A DNA stretch of 64,000 bases from Acetobacter tropicalis (GTDB taxonomy: Bacteria > Pseudomonadota > Alphaproteobacteria > Acetobacterales > Acetobacteraceae). Under the pieces are notes generated by a model. That model was given only the letters and a program-made list of their open reading frames with translations. It did not search any database and was not told where the DNA came from. The position numbers and the translations under genes were made by a program. The DNA is taken from NCBI RefSeq assembly GCF_001580915.1, contig NZ_LHZQ01000212.1, positions 16,571 to 80,570 of the forward strand, in the 5' to 3' direction. Below, one piece after another: positions 34,691 to 44,444 of the stretch; positions within the stretch are counted from its first letter, which is position 1; each line of letters opens with the position of its first letter.

Positions 34691-34985
34691 AATCAGATGA
34701 TTGCGGGGACAGGATTCAATGGCATGACTGTGAGCGCTGGTGGTCGTCACCTTGAACCGTCGTATCCTGACAACACGAATGCCATACTCGCACATCAGGC
34801 GTCTAACGCGACGATGCCCGACAGACCGACCAGCAGCCCGGAGTTTCTCTGTTATGCGGGGACGTCCGTAACTTCGCCTGCTCTAAGCGTGAATGGTGCG
34901 GAAATGCACCATCAGAATGTCATCCTGTCTTCTGCGGGCACAAACCAGGCCTCGTCGCCAGGCTCGCGAAGAACTGGGTAGCTTC
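34691..34985 (-). mobile_element. IS3-family OrfB fragment
   Basis: In one minus-strand frame the sequence reads like an IS3-type OrfB N-terminus: ARRRQDDILMVHFRTIHA, a stop codon, then SRRSYGRPRITEKLRAAGRS and VGHRRVRRLMCEYGIRVVR. The internal stop and the missing catalytic DDE part show it is dead. It may be the distal part of the same element whose OrfA lies at 35910-36194, split by the IS110 copy. Confidence 0.7.
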
Positions 34986-35720
34986 CTAAGAAACAGCAGG
35001 CTCGGTGGCTGCAGGGATGGGATGCAGGACAAACCCTAATGACTGCGCGCGTCGGTGGAGGTTGGAGACGACACGTTTACGATGGATTTCATCGTAATGT
35101 CCTGCTCCGGGATCGACATAAACCATGCCGTGCCTGAGGGTATTGTAAAACAGAACCGCTAATCTGCATGCCTGTGACACCGGTAATATCGGAGACGACG
35201 TGATAGAGTTGCAGGTTCATTTCCATCAGGGCTTTCTGCATGTGCTGGATATGCCCCGCAGCATACTCGACCAGACGCTCACGCTGACGCAGGTAAGCCC
35301 GCAATGCGGCAATATCGGCCTGAGGCCGAAAGCTTCCACGTAGCAGGCCATAGGAATGAAGTTTCTGGAGCCATGCTGCATCGCTCACGTCCGTCTTGCA
35401 GCCGCGTACATTCTTGGCGTAACGCGCGTTCACCGGAATGACGTCCAAACCATGCAGCTCAAGAATTTCGTAAACCGGAATCCAGTAGACGCTTGTAGAT
35501 TCCATGGCGAACACTGGTGACTTTGCAGGCCTTGAACCATTCAGCTAAAGCGTGGAGATCCGAGGTGAATGTGCCAAAGGATCGGATTGGATCTTTTGCA
35601 CTCTCAGGTGACACCGCCGCCATATGCATCCATGATCCGATATCAATCGTAGCGGCTCCGTGAATATGACGGGAGAGCTCAGGGGGTGATTTTACAGATT
35701 TTCGAGGTATCGTAACATCT
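34986..35720 (-). mobile_element. IS110-family element, frameshifted and internally deleted
   Basis: The N-terminal RuvC-like part is present. GAATIDIGSWMHMAAVS lies near 35640 and continues, after a frameshift near 35512, as AMESTSVYWIPVYEI and NARYAKNVRGCKTDVSDAAWLQ. Then the central and catalytic Ser regions are missing. A C-terminal tail in another frame (LAVLFYNTLRHGMVYVDPG, then RVVSNLHRRAQSLGFVLHP) closes it at 34986. At least two frame changes and a large deletion mean it is inactive. It lies between two IS3-type fragments, suggesting insertion into an IS3 element. Confidence 0.75.
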
Positions 35721-35909
35721 CCCCACAGTGTGCTGGAGGAGGGTGTAGAACATGCCAGTCAATCATCTTCCTAACCGGGATCACCGCAAGGCGGCGTCTC
35801 CATTCTCAAGTTCGCACAATTCCATGAACCACGTTTTTTAACGGGGACGACCCCGCCAATAAGCGAACGGCCGCTACCCTCCTGTCCAGCACAATAGCAT
35901 GGCCTGTTT

Positions 35910-36194
35910 CTATGCTGCACAGGCGGACAGACGTCTGGGATCGTTTTTTATGAGCTCCCTCTCCTCCTGCAGCAGAAGGTTGTCCAAGCGTAATCTTTCA
36001 TTCTCGCGCAATAGCGCCGTATGATCTGTTGTGTCAGCGACTACAGTATCAAGCTTCTGCGCATCGCGGATCCATTTCTTCAACGTCGAAGAGCCGATAC
36101 CCAGATCCTGAGCAATACGCTCATGCGACAGACCGCGGCTCAGAGCTAAACGCACCGCCTCGTGCCTGAACTCAGCCTTATAAACTCGTCCCAT
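35910..36194 (-). mobile_element. IS3-family OrfA (helix-turn-helix) with slippery end
   Basis: The 94-aa frame is an IS3-type OrfA: MGRVYKAEFRHEAVRLALSR, HERIAQDLGIGSSTLKKWIR (HTH), then a leucine-zipper-like LLRENERLRLDNLLLQEERE. It ends at ATAAAAAACGATC, an A-rich stretch like the frameshift sites used to make the OrfAB transposase. The continuation in the -1 frame does not give a normal OrfB, so the element is incomplete. Confidence 0.78.
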
Positions 36195-36279
36195 TCCAAA
36201 TCTCCTTCATGACCATCTTCGGTCTTAAAGGTCCGGAACTAAACCGTGACACGTCCAAATTCTTTGACGTGTGGTTGTT

Positions 36280-36620
36280 TACCGAGCGGTCTGTATGATT
36301 GGGATTCCGAGCGTGGCGAGGCAATTAAAAATGGCGACGAGGATGTGAACTTTCGTGATCTGACAGTCGAAGTCCCGCGCCATCAGACGCTGCCCCAGCA
36401 ATTTGATGCAATACCTTTTAGTCTCGACACAGCTTCGTCAAGGATACCCGCTCCAATGTCGCCAGGACCGGTCCGAAGCGCTTTGATAGCCGCAAAGCTT
36501 CGTTTCTGAGCCGGGCGCCAGACACCGTTGGGTTCCAAGGTTTTGCAGTCTGTCGCCTCCAATGCCACCCGTGATTTAAACCCGCCAATACTGCTTGCGC
36601 GTAAGCTTTACCCATAAAGC
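36280..36620 (-). mobile_element. IS5-family transposase C-terminal relic
   Basis: A minus-strand frame with one internal stop reads RYCIKLLGQRLMARDFDCQ, then AIFNCLATLGIPIIQTAR and a stop, the C-terminal end of IS5-type transposases. Upstream the frame is degenerate, and no inverted terminal repeat pair is evident. Short plus-strand frames over it are shadows. Confidence 0.6.
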
Positions 36621-36925
36621 TCGCCCTCTCTCAGACCGGATTATAACTTACGCTCCTGTTTGAAAAACCGGGGCCACCTCTATTAAAGATTAATACTAGA
36701 TCTCACCGCCCTTCTATCATGCAAGGCTATGCTTCGCATGATCGCACCAGTGAGCGATACCTTCTCACATGAGCCAACAGGTTCAGGATCTAAAAACAAA
36801 CGACCAAAAAAATTCTACTTATGCAAGCCTTCATTAAACAGATGATAATTTCGATAAATAATGAAACTCTCAAGGGACTCGCTTTGATCCTCCATGCATG
36901 AGAACCGAAAAAATTGTTTGATCTC
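36621..36925. other. Gene-free stretch between IS relic and gntR
   Basis: I see no coding region or repeat that I can assign. The base composition is A/T-rich next to the GntR gene end (36780-36920), which should contain its terminator, but no strong hairpin stood out. Confidence 0.3.
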
Positions 36926-37708
36926 TTACTCGTGCAACATGCCTTCACTGAGCATTTCACCGTCAGCTTTAATCTGAAAATCGGCCGCCCCTTCTGTTAC
37001 AAGTAGTCTGCTATATTCACATATACCCTGCCCTTTGCAGGACGTGACACGTTTGATCTTCAGCAGTACAGATCCTCTTGCAATATCCAGCCACTCACTC
37101 ACATCATCAGCAGCCTGTGTCAGGCCGATAGATATATCAGCATGGCTTATCTGAAACTTGAAGATATCCTTTAAAATAGTAGCTGACGTTTTGCTGCCCG
37201 CAAGCTCAGGTGTCACCATTTTGGCAAGATGGCCCGGATAAAAAACCTCCGTTACGCCGAGTGGTCCTTCTGCAGAACGATATCCGCGCCGAATAAACAG
37301 TACATCTCCTTGTTCACCAAACCCTTTTGCCATGTCCTCTGGTGGGGCCTGCATCCGATAATCCAGAAGCGTCATCCGGGGGCGCAGCCCTTTATCTGCC
37401 AGAATTTCAAAAAAAGAATGAATGGTCTTCTGGCGCCCCGGCCGATGCAATGCCCCGACAAATGTTCCTCGCCCATGCTGCCTTACAATCACATCTCTTT
37501 TTGCCAGATATGACAGAGCCTGACGCACTGTAATACGACTGACACCATAAAGCCGACATAGCTCGGCTTCGGACGGCAGTCTGTCCAGGAATCGTTCATC
37601 TTTACCAATCAAGCCGGAAATATGGTGGCCAACCTGCAGATAGAGCGGAGTTGGGTCATTCGGTTCCAGATAGGCGGAGAAGAGAGCGTCCGGCATAAAA
37701 AATCCCAT
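36926..37708 (-). CDS. GntR/HutC-family transcriptional regulator
   Basis: HutC-type regulator, 260 aa. The N-terminal winged helix (LYLQVGHHISGLI, then LPSEAELCRLYGVSRITVRQALSYL and VRQHGRGTFV, residues 22-85) is followed by a UTRA ligand-binding domain (KTIHSFFEILADKGLRPRM, YRSAEGPLGVTEVFYP). ATG 37708 is used; an inner ATG four codons later (MPDAL) is equally possible. The gene is divergent from the purine operon with a 162-bp gap to the receptor start, and a palindrome in the gap is the likely operator. It should repress the operon until a purine-related ligand binds (inference). Confidence 0.88.
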   Translation of the reverse strand: MGFFMPDALFSAYLEPNDPTPLYLQVGHHISGLIGKDERFLDRLPSEAELCRLYGVSRITVRQALSYLAKRDVIVRQHGRGTFVGALHRPGRQKTIHSFFEILADKGLRPRMTLLDYRMQAPPEDMAKGFGEQGDVLFIRRGYRSAEGPLGVTEVFYPGHLAKMVTPELAGSKTSATILKDIFKFQISHADISIGLTQAADDVSEWLDIARGSVLLKIKRVTSCKGQGICEYSRLLVTEGAADFQIKADGEMLSEGMLHE

Positions 37709-37753
37709 AAATATTTCGATTTTGCATTGAAAAGGATCGGGAAACGATTTAGT

Positions 37754-37765
37754 TAAGACGTCTTA
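37754..37765. promoter_or_regulatory. Candidate GntR operator palindrome
   Basis: TAAGACGTCTTA is a perfect 12-bp palindrome midway between gntR and the purine operon. A half-site repeat (ATACGTCTTTG) begins about 22 bp later. Its position and symmetry suit a HutC-type repressor that controls both directions. Confidence 0.5.
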
Positions 37766-37870
37766 TAACAACACAATACGTCTTTGTTGATCCTTCTCTC
37801 GCTTTTTTGTCTCAATCGGCGAGGTTATCCAGGTTTCCGGGCTCCTCCGTATCGTTCGAGAGTTTCTTTC

Positions 37871-40222
37871 ATGCGCACTTTAACCTTTCTGAGTACAGCC
37901 CTTGTTAGCAACCTCTTCTGGGTGGCAGCGTATGCTTCGCCGGATGCACCCACAAACCATAGCAGAGAGAAACGCCATTCTCACTCGGCTAGCAAGAGCG
38001 CAAAACAGCAAATCTCTAAAGCTGAAGATATTCTTGTTTCCGCAAGAACGGTAGCAGGTGGTCGCATGGTGCCTCAAAATGGCACGAAATCGCGCAGCGA
38101 AATTACACAAGCCTACATTGCCAAGCAGGCTCCGACTCCAAACGTATTCAAACTTTTAGGCAATCTCCCCGGCGCCAATGTCGCAAGCGCCGACCCGTTT
38201 GGAATGGTCAGTGGTAATATGACAATCCGCGGCATGAACAGTGATCAGATAGGTTTTACCGTGGAGGGGGCTCCCCTGAATGATATCGGTTCCTATATGG
38301 CGTTTCCCACCGAATGGGTTGATTCAGAAAACCTGAACGAAGTCACCATGCAGCAGGGGTCCGCCAATCTGGACTCTCCGGTTATCGGAGCATCTGGCGG
38401 TATTGTGACAATGAAGCTGATTGAACCATCTCACAAAATGGGCGCCACGATTGCCGGTTCATTTGGTTCTTACAATACCCATCGGGAATATGTCCGATTG
38501 CAAAGCGGGGACATCGGAAATACCGGAATGCGGGCGTTTGTCGCATGGTCTCACTTGGAAGAACCGCATTTTCGCGGCGCGGGTGATGACCATAAGCAGC
38601 ATGTGGACGCCAAGCTGGTTAAAGACTGGGACAATGGCAGTCGCAGCACTGTCGCTGTCACGTTCGATGATTCCATGAAAGTGGCCTATCTCAACCCTAG
38701 CCTGTCAGCATGGCAGGAATACGGAAGGCACGCCAACTACACCGAAAATTTCTCTCCCACCGATACAAAATACTGGAAGCTGCATCAGAGCCCCTATCGG
38801 GTTCTGATCCTGAGCGCACCTCAGAATATTGTCATTAATGACAAGCTGGGCTTTGACTTCACGCCGTATTTCTATTGGAATTCCGGAACAATTGCCTCCG
38901 CCTCTCTCATGTCGGAAAATGCGATCTATTCCGGCACCCAGAAATACAGCATGGATCTGAACGGAAACGGGACCACGACCGATAAGGTCATGATGTATAC
39001 ACCGTTCGGCACACCATATGTCTATCGCCCCGGCCTGGTATCCAAAGTACATTATAATCTGGGCAGACATACTCTTGTTTTTGGATACTGGTTTGACTGG
39101 TCACGTGAGCGAATGGTCAACCCTTACAGTGAAGTCGGTGCGAATGGTGGTCCGGCGAATGTCTGGGGTTATCTGGGAAACGTGAAGCTGTCTGACGGCA
39201 CCCGTCTGGCGAGTTATGACAATCTGACCATTACCCGCGTCAATACGCTGTTTTTTGGAGATACCTTTAACGCCCTCAATAACCGCCTCCGCGTCGAGGC
39301 CGGCATCAAGGAATCCATGGTCAGCCGCATCGGCTACAACTATCTGCCGGGGGCGCAATATCGCACCGGTATGAACGTAGCAGTTGCAACGCCTAACCTA
39401 GGCGCACGTTACCGTATTGACGATCACAGTCAGATTTTTGCTGATGTCGCCACCAACTTCCGCACCCCCACACTTAATGCGCTTTATAATACATACAGCG
39501 CAACCACGGGGAAAATCGTAACACAGGCTAACCCAGGCCAGAAAACGGAGTACTCGATTTCGGAAGAACTCGGCTATCGCTATCAGGGTGGCCTTGTGAA
39601 TGGATCTATCACGTTCTTCAACTATAATTTCACAAACCGTCAGGTGGCCACACAGGTTACTGTGAACAACGCCCAAATCACGCAGAACATTAACGCAGGC
39701 GGTCAGACATCCCGCGGCGTGGATATTGAAATCGGCCTGCGCCCCTGGCACCATCTCCATCCCTATGTCTCTGCCGAATATCTGCATGCCACAATCGATA
39801 ATAATTATCGGGTAGGCTCCGACTATCTGCCTACTGCTGGCAAAATAGCCGTGCGCAGTCCGCAGGTACAGGCTTCTGTCGGGCTAGATTATGATGATGG
39901 CACGTATTTTGCCGGATTTTCTGTCAAGTATGTTGGTCGCCAGTTTTCAACCTTCATGAACGATCAGGCGATGCCCGGCTATGTGAGTGCTGATATGAAT
40001 ATTGGCTACCGTGCCCCAAAAATCCTGAATACACGCCCGGAAATCCGCCTAAACTTCATGAATGTGGGAGATAACAAATATCTCTCCGGGGTTGCTGGCA
40101 TCGCGGCGTCCTCCAGAGCTACCCGCGGCATTTACGGCAGCACTATCGCCTCGCAAGGGTCGCCAACCTATTATGTTGCTGGCAGCTTTGCCGCTCTTGC
40201 CACCGCCAAGATAGACCTCTGA
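37871..40222 (+). CDS. TonB-dependent receptor of the purine operon
   Basis: Outer-membrane receptor, 783 aa; the first gene of the purine operon. I start it at 37871 (MRTLTFLSTALVSNLFWVAA), where a signal peptide begins; the frame opens earlier at 37784. Plug signatures: EDILVSARTVAGGRMVPQNG, FKLLGNLPGANVASADPFGM and MTIRGMNSDQIGFTVEGAPLND, typical of the CirA/FecA-like nutrient receptor group. Barrel segments such as RYRIDDHSQIFADVATNFRT and a late IRLNFMNVGDNKYL follow. The permease gene starts 6 bp after its stop, so the two are tightly linked. Likely substrates are purine nucleosides or conjugates, judged by its neighbours. Confidence 0.9.
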   Translation: MRTLTFLSTALVSNLFWVAAYASPDAPTNHSREKRHSHSASKSAKQQISKAEDILVSARTVAGGRMVPQNGTKSRSEITQAYIAKQAPTPNVFKLLGNLPGANVASADPFGMVSGNMTIRGMNSDQIGFTVEGAPLNDIGSYMAFPTEWVDSENLNEVTMQQGSANLDSPVIGASGGIVTMKLIEPSHKMGATIAGSFGSYNTHREYVRLQSGDIGNTGMRAFVAWSHLEEPHFRGAGDDHKQHVDAKLVKDWDNGSRSTVAVTFDDSMKVAYLNPSLSAWQEYGRHANYTENFSPTDTKYWKLHQSPYRVLILSAPQNIVINDKLGFDFTPYFYWNSGTIASASLMSENAIYSGTQKYSMDLNGNGTTTDKVMMYTPFGTPYVYRPGLVSKVHYNLGRHTLVFGYWFDWSRERMVNPYSEVGANGGPANVWGYLGNVKLSDGTRLASYDNLTITRVNTLFFGDTFNALNNRLRVEAGIKESMVSRIGYNYLPGAQYRTGMNVAVATPNLGARYRIDDHSQIFADVATNFRTPTLNALYNTYSATTGKIVTQANPGQKTEYSISEELGYRYQGGLVNGSITFFNYNFTNRQVATQVTVNNAQITQNINAGGQTSRGVDIEIGLRPWHHLHPYVSAEYLHATIDNNYRVGSDYLPTAGKIAVRSPQVQASVGLDYDDGTYFAGFSVKYVGRQFSTFMNDQAMPGYVSADMNIGYRAPKILNTRPEIRLNFMNVGDNKYLSGVAGIAASSRATRGIYGSTIASQGSPTYYVAGSFAALATAKIDL

Positions 40223-40227
40223 ATCTT

Positions 40228-41580
40228 ATGCGATATCCCAGATTAGATCGTTTTTTTGGACTCACGACCAGCGGAACAACCGTTGGTCGTGAAGTGGTGG
40301 CTGGTCTGACTACATTTGCGGCCATGGTTTATTGCGTCGCCGTTAACCCGATGATTATGGCAGAAGCTGGCATGGACCGCGCAAGCGTTCTAAGCGCGAC
40401 ATGCCTCATTGCCATTTTCAGTACCACCCTGATGGGTCTTCTGGCCAACCTCCCGCTTGGCGTTGCGCCTGCAATGGGGTCAAACGTCGTCTTTGCCATC
40501 ATTCTGGTCAAGCAAATGGGTGTGCCATGGCAGGCTGCGCTGGCACTCGTCTGCCTGACGGGTGTGATCTTCATGATCATGAGTCTGACGCGCATCCGCG
40601 AGCGCATTGCTCATGATATTCCAGACACCCTGCGTATTGGCATTCAGGTCGCCGTGGGGCTAGTCATCATGTTTATCGGCATGCGTAATTCCGGCTTTGT
40701 AGTTGCCAGTCCGTCCACATTTGTCACTATGGGGTCGATCAGCAGCCCGAAAGTCCTCATGACGCTGGCTGGTTTTATTCTCACGCCCGTTCTGGTGGTC
40801 AGGCGTATTCCCGGCGCGTTAATTCTTTCAATTATAGTAATCACCGCTGCCGGACTTTTTTTGCCTGATGGAAAAGGCGGCACTCTCACACACTGGCCTG
40901 CACATATTTTTGCCCTGCCGCAGTGGCCCTATGCCACGGCCTTCCATCTGGAACCGCTCTATCTTATCCATAACTTCCTCTATGTGCTGCCCATGCTGTT
41001 CTTTTTCCTGTGTACAGAACTGTTTGGAACACTGGCTAATCTTCTCGGCGTCGTCACTGCAACGGGCATGATTTCAAAAAACGGACAGATCCCCCGTGCA
41101 CGCGAGGCGTTTGTGACCGATGCTGCCGGCAGTATTCTGGCCCCTCTTCTCGGCACATCCATTGTCACCGTTTATTCTGAATCTATCACGGGCGTACATG
41201 CGGGTGGGCGTACCGGGTTGACGGCTCTGGTAATTGCGGGGGGCTTTTTTGCAGCCCTATTTTTATGGCCCCTTTTCATGATTATCCCGCCACAGGCAAC
41301 GGCTCCGTCTCTGTTGATGGTTGGTATGATGATGTTTCAGGGCGTCCGCCATCTTGATCTGTCAGATATCAAGGAGAGTACTCCAGCCGCCCTCACCTTT
41401 CTAACCGCTCTTTTGACAGGCAACCTCATCAACGGCATGGCAATTGGTACTTTGTCCTATACAACAATGGCTCTTACCACAGGTCGCGCCCGCACTATCT
41501 CTCCCGTTGTGTGGGGGCTTTGCGTCATTTTCATTCTATTCTTTATTGTTTCTGCCCACATGCACGGCCACCACGCCTGA
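40228..41580 (+). CDS. AzgA-like purine (adenine/hypoxanthine/guanine) permease
   Basis: Inner-membrane nucleobase permease of the NCS2 superfamily, AzgA subgroup, 450 aa with about 12-14 helices. AzgA marks are the opening RYPRLDRFFGLTTSGTTVGR with EVVAGLTTFAAMVYCVAVNP, then GLLANLPLGVAPAMGSNVVF and GTSIVTVYSESITGVHAGGR. It imports free purine bases by proton symport. In this operon it would take up the base released in the periplasm by the exported nucleoside hydrolase. It starts 6 bp after the receptor stop. Confidence 0.9.
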   Translation: MRYPRLDRFFGLTTSGTTVGREVVAGLTTFAAMVYCVAVNPMIMAEAGMDRASVLSATCLIAIFSTTLMGLLANLPLGVAPAMGSNVVFAIILVKQMGVPWQAALALVCLTGVIFMIMSLTRIRERIAHDIPDTLRIGIQVAVGLVIMFIGMRNSGFVVASPSTFVTMGSISSPKVLMTLAGFILTPVLVVRRIPGALILSIIVITAAGLFLPDGKGGTLTHWPAHIFALPQWPYATAFHLEPLYLIHNFLYVLPMLFFFLCTELFGTLANLLGVVTATGMISKNGQIPRAREAFVTDAAGSILAPLLGTSIVTVYSESITGVHAGGRTGLTALVIAGGFFAALFLWPLFMIIPPQATAPSLLMVGMMMFQGVRHLDLSDIKESTPAALTFLTALLTGNLINGMAIGTLSYTTMALTTGRARTISPVVWGLCVIFILFFIVSAHMHGHHA

Positions 41581-41593
41581 AGGGAATTCAGCC

Positions 41594-42676
41594 ATGCTTT
41601 CAAAATTACGGTTTTCAACTTTTTTGGCTGGGCTGTTTGTTCTGCTCCCTCTTCATGGCCATGCGCAGACCCCCGAGGACCCTAATTACATCATTATTGA
41701 TAATGATTTTGCCGGACCCGGTGGGACCAACATTCAGTCCGTTATTCCGCTTCTTGGCCAACCAGATAAGGTAACCGTGCTGGGCTTTACTGTTGTGGTC
41801 GGAGATGGGTGGGAAAATGAGGCCGCAGCACATCTGTCCCGTTTTCTGGAAATTGCCGGAAGTCCAGAGACACTCCCAGTCGTTCCCGGTGCCACTCAGC
41901 CTCTGGTCAACTCCCGTGCCCGGCTTCTGGCGTGGGAAAAATCCAACGGCAAAATGCCATGGAAAGGGGCATGGCGCGGTGATGCCCCGGATTTTCAGCC
42001 GCCGGTCAAACCTCTGAAAGAAGGCATGCCAGACCGAAAGGTCTCATCCGAAACAGCCGCCCTGTTTCTGATACGGCAGGTCCATACGCACCCACACCAG
42101 ATCACGCTTCTGGCAGCGGGTCCACTGACGAATATTGCTCTTGCCATCAAGCTGGATCCGGAATTTGCTTCTTTGTGTCGCCGCCTTGTCTTTATGGGGG
42201 CCATTGTAGACGGTAACCTTTCGCAGGTTATGCAAAGTGCAGACTACTACACAGACTTCAACTTCATGTTTGACCCGGAGGCCGCCAGCATTACTCTGGA
42301 AGCGCCCTTCCCTGAGGTTGTTTCCGTGGGGGGCGTTGCTAACCCCATTCGCATGACAGCGGAAGTCCGTGATCAGGCAACACGCTCAACTGGTCCTGTT
42401 GCAGACTATCTGCGCCAGTATTTCCACCCACAACCCATGTGGGATGAACTGGCCGCAGCTATTTCTGTTGATCCAGCTCTGGTGACCGACAAGGTTGTGG
42501 CTTACATGGATGTTGATCTGACCCATGGACCAAACTACGGCTATGCTCATGTCTGGCCGGAAAGCACGCGGCCCCATATCGGGGAACGTCCAGTTACAGT
42601 CGTCACCGCAGTTAACAAGGCCCGCTTTCTCAGAACCTTTGTTAAAGCAGCCAACCGGATGAATACGCATGGTTGA
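41594..42676 (+). CDS. Exported nucleoside hydrolase-like protein
   Basis: Inosine-uridine-preferring nucleoside hydrolase fold, 360 aa, which would split nucleosides into ribose and base. I start it at 41594 (MLSKLRFSTFLAGLFVLLPL), giving a clear signal peptide ending GHA-QT, so it acts in the periplasm. Conserved parts: LLAAGPLTNIALAI, FMGAIVDGN, DFNFMFDPEAAS and a final MWDELAAA. The N-terminal Ca-binding motif is unusual: IIIDNDFAGPGGTN in place of the family DxDxxxDD, with a PGG where the Asp pair stands. Some fungal and divergent members also vary here, so activity is plausible but not certain. It overlaps the adenine deaminase start by 8 bp. Confidence 0.82.
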   Translation: MLSKLRFSTFLAGLFVLLPLHGHAQTPEDPNYIIIDNDFAGPGGTNIQSVIPLLGQPDKVTVLGFTVVVGDGWENEAAAHLSRFLEIAGSPETLPVVPGATQPLVNSRARLLAWEKSNGKMPWKGAWRGDAPDFQPPVKPLKEGMPDRKVSSETAALFLIRQVHTHPHQITLLAAGPLTNIALAIKLDPEFASLCRRLVFMGAIVDGNLSQVMQSADYYTDFNFMFDPEAASITLEAPFPEVVSVGGVANPIRMTAEVRDQATRSTGPVADYLRQYFHPQPMWDELAAAISVDPALVTDKVVAYMDVDLTHGPNYGYAHVWPESTRPHIGERPVTVVTAVNKARFLRTFVKAANRMNTHG

Positions 42677-44444
42677 TGTCACCTGCTCACTCGCAGAACC
42701 AGAACTCCGTCGGCGCGCAGTAGATGCTGCCTGCGGGCGTGCACCATTTGATATTCTCCTCTGCAATGGCCGTGTGGCAGATGTTGCAACCGGAGAGCTT
42801 CGCTACGCAGATGTCGGACTGGTTGGCCCTCTTATAGCCAGCATGCACCTGACAGGTGAGCGTCAGGATTCAACAAAGCAGTTTGACCTGAAAGGCGCCA
42901 TTCTTGCTCCGGGGCTTATTGACTCTCACGTACACATTGAAAGCTCCATGGTGACGCCGCGTATCTATGCGCAGACCGTGGTGCCACAAGGGACGACAAC
43001 CATATGCTGGGATCCGCACGAAATCGGGAATGTTAGCGGTTTGCCTGGTGTGAAATGGGCAATTGAGGCCTCAAAAGGGCTTCCGCTGCGTATTCTGGTG
43101 GAAGCACCTTCCTGCGTACCGTCCGCTCCCGGTCTCGAACGGTCCGGTGCAGATTTTGACGCAACCGCAATGGCTGAGATGCTGTCCTGGCCAGAAATTA
43201 TTGGCGTTGCAGAAGTTATGGACATGCGGGGCGTTGTGAATAACGCTCCGCGCATGACGGCCATTGTCAATGCTGGCCTTAAAAGCGGCAAACTTGTCTG
43301 TGGCCATGCCCGCAATCTTGCAGGAAAAAACCTTCAGGCTTTCATGGCGGCAGGTATTGAATCTGACCATGAGTTGACAAGCAAAACCGATATTCTGGAA
43401 AAACTCCGATCTGGTATGACTCTGGAACTCAGAGTTTCACACGAGAACATTCTCCCTGAGGCTGTAGCCGCGTTTGAAGAGCTGGGTATGGTTCCTCAGA
43501 CTGTGACACTCTGCACAGATGATGTATTTCCCGATGATCTGCTACGGCGTGGCGGAATGGTGCATCATCTCAGATGTCTGGTCGCTTTGGGAATGAACCC
43601 GCTGGACGTCCTGAGATGCGCGACGTTGAATACAGCTCAGCGTCTGGAACGCCGTGACCTTGGCCTTGTTGCTACCGGTCGTCGTGCTGATCTAGTCGTC
43701 TTTGATAATCTGACTGATTTTACACCGCTGGAGGTCTTTGCTTCAGGTGTTCATGTCGCGTCGCGTGGAACGCTGCTCACCACGCTGCCACCGGAATTGC
43801 CCGGCATGCCAGTAGATACTGTCAAACGCACACCTGTCACGGTTTCTGACTTTAAAATTCTTCGTACAGGGAAATCTAAGGTTAAAATCAGAACTGTCAG
43901 CACACCCCGCACAACTCACTGGGGCGAACGGGAGATAGATTTAGAAGACGGGTATCTCACTCTCCCCCCTGATACCGCCCTTATGGCTGTTTTCAATCGC
44001 CATGGTGATAACTCGCCTCCGGGCCTTGGTGTTCTCGAAGGATGGGGAGACTGGTCAGCCACAATTGGTACAACTATTCTCCATGACAGTCATAATCTGG
44101 CCGTATTCGGGCGGGACCCGGAAGAGATGGTGCGTGTCGCCAATACTCTTATTGCCAGCGGCGGGGGTATGGCCGTGGCAAAAGCCGACAAGCACCTCGT
44201 GCAAGTCGCACTCCCCGTATGTGGACTTCTGTCCCCTGAAAATCTTGAAATAGTCAGCAAACATTTTACTGAAGTGCGTGATGCCGCAGCAACCGCCACC
44301 ACATGGGATGGGCCAACCAGTATGATAAAGCTTGTCACGGGGGCTTCTCTAGCCTGCAATCCGGGACCGCATGTTACAGATATGGGCATTGCTGATGGTA
44401 TGACAGGAGACGTTTTTTCTACGATGGTTCTGGACAACGCCTGA
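42669..44444 (+). CDS. ade: Adenine deaminase
   Basis: Amidohydrolase-superfamily enzyme that converts adenine to hypoxanthine and ammonia, 591 aa, the normal length for Ade. The metal-site motif GLIDSHVHIESSMVTP is present, with the later DPHEIGNVSGLPG and HARNLAGKNLQAFMAAGIES blocks, CTDDVFPDDLLRRGGM (metal-binding Asp) and the C-terminal domain with NPGPHVTDMGIADG. Translation is coupled at both ends: 8-bp overlap with the nucleoside hydrolase and a TGATG overlap with the M20 gene. It makes the cluster's purpose explicit, since adenine is a product that the pathway must handle. Confidence 0.94.
   Translation: MVDVTCSLAEPELRRRAVDAACGRAPFDILLCNGRVADVATGELRYADVGLVGPLIASMHLTGERQDSTKQFDLKGAILAPGLIDSHVHIESSMVTPRIYAQTVVPQGTTTICWDPHEIGNVSGLPGVKWAIEASKGLPLRILVEAPSCVPSAPGLERSGADFDATAMAEMLSWPEIIGVAEVMDMRGVVNNAPRMTAIVNAGLKSGKLVCGHARNLAGKNLQAFMAAGIESDHELTSKTDILEKLRSGMTLELRVSHENILPEAVAAFEELGMVPQTVTLCTDDVFPDDLLRRGGMVHHLRCLVALGMNPLDVLRCATLNTAQRLERRDLGLVATGRRADLVVFDNLTDFTPLEVFASGVHVASRGTLLTTLPPELPGMPVDTVKRTPVTVSDFKILRTGKSKVKIRTVSTPRTTHWGEREIDLEDGYLTLPPDTALMAVFNRHGDNSPPGLGVLEGWGDWSATIGTTILHDSHNLAVFGRDPEEMVRVANTLIASGGGMAVAKADKHLVQVALPVCGLLSPENLEIVSKHFTEVRDAAATATTWDGPTSMIKLVTGASLACNPGPHVTDMGIADGMTGDVFSTMVLDNA

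Noticed and set aside
34697..34981. 94-aa plus-strand frame
   Set aside because: It is antisense to a recognisable IS3 OrfB fragment.
36246..36509. 87-aa plus-strand frame
   Set aside because: It is antisense to an IS5 transposase C-terminal relic.
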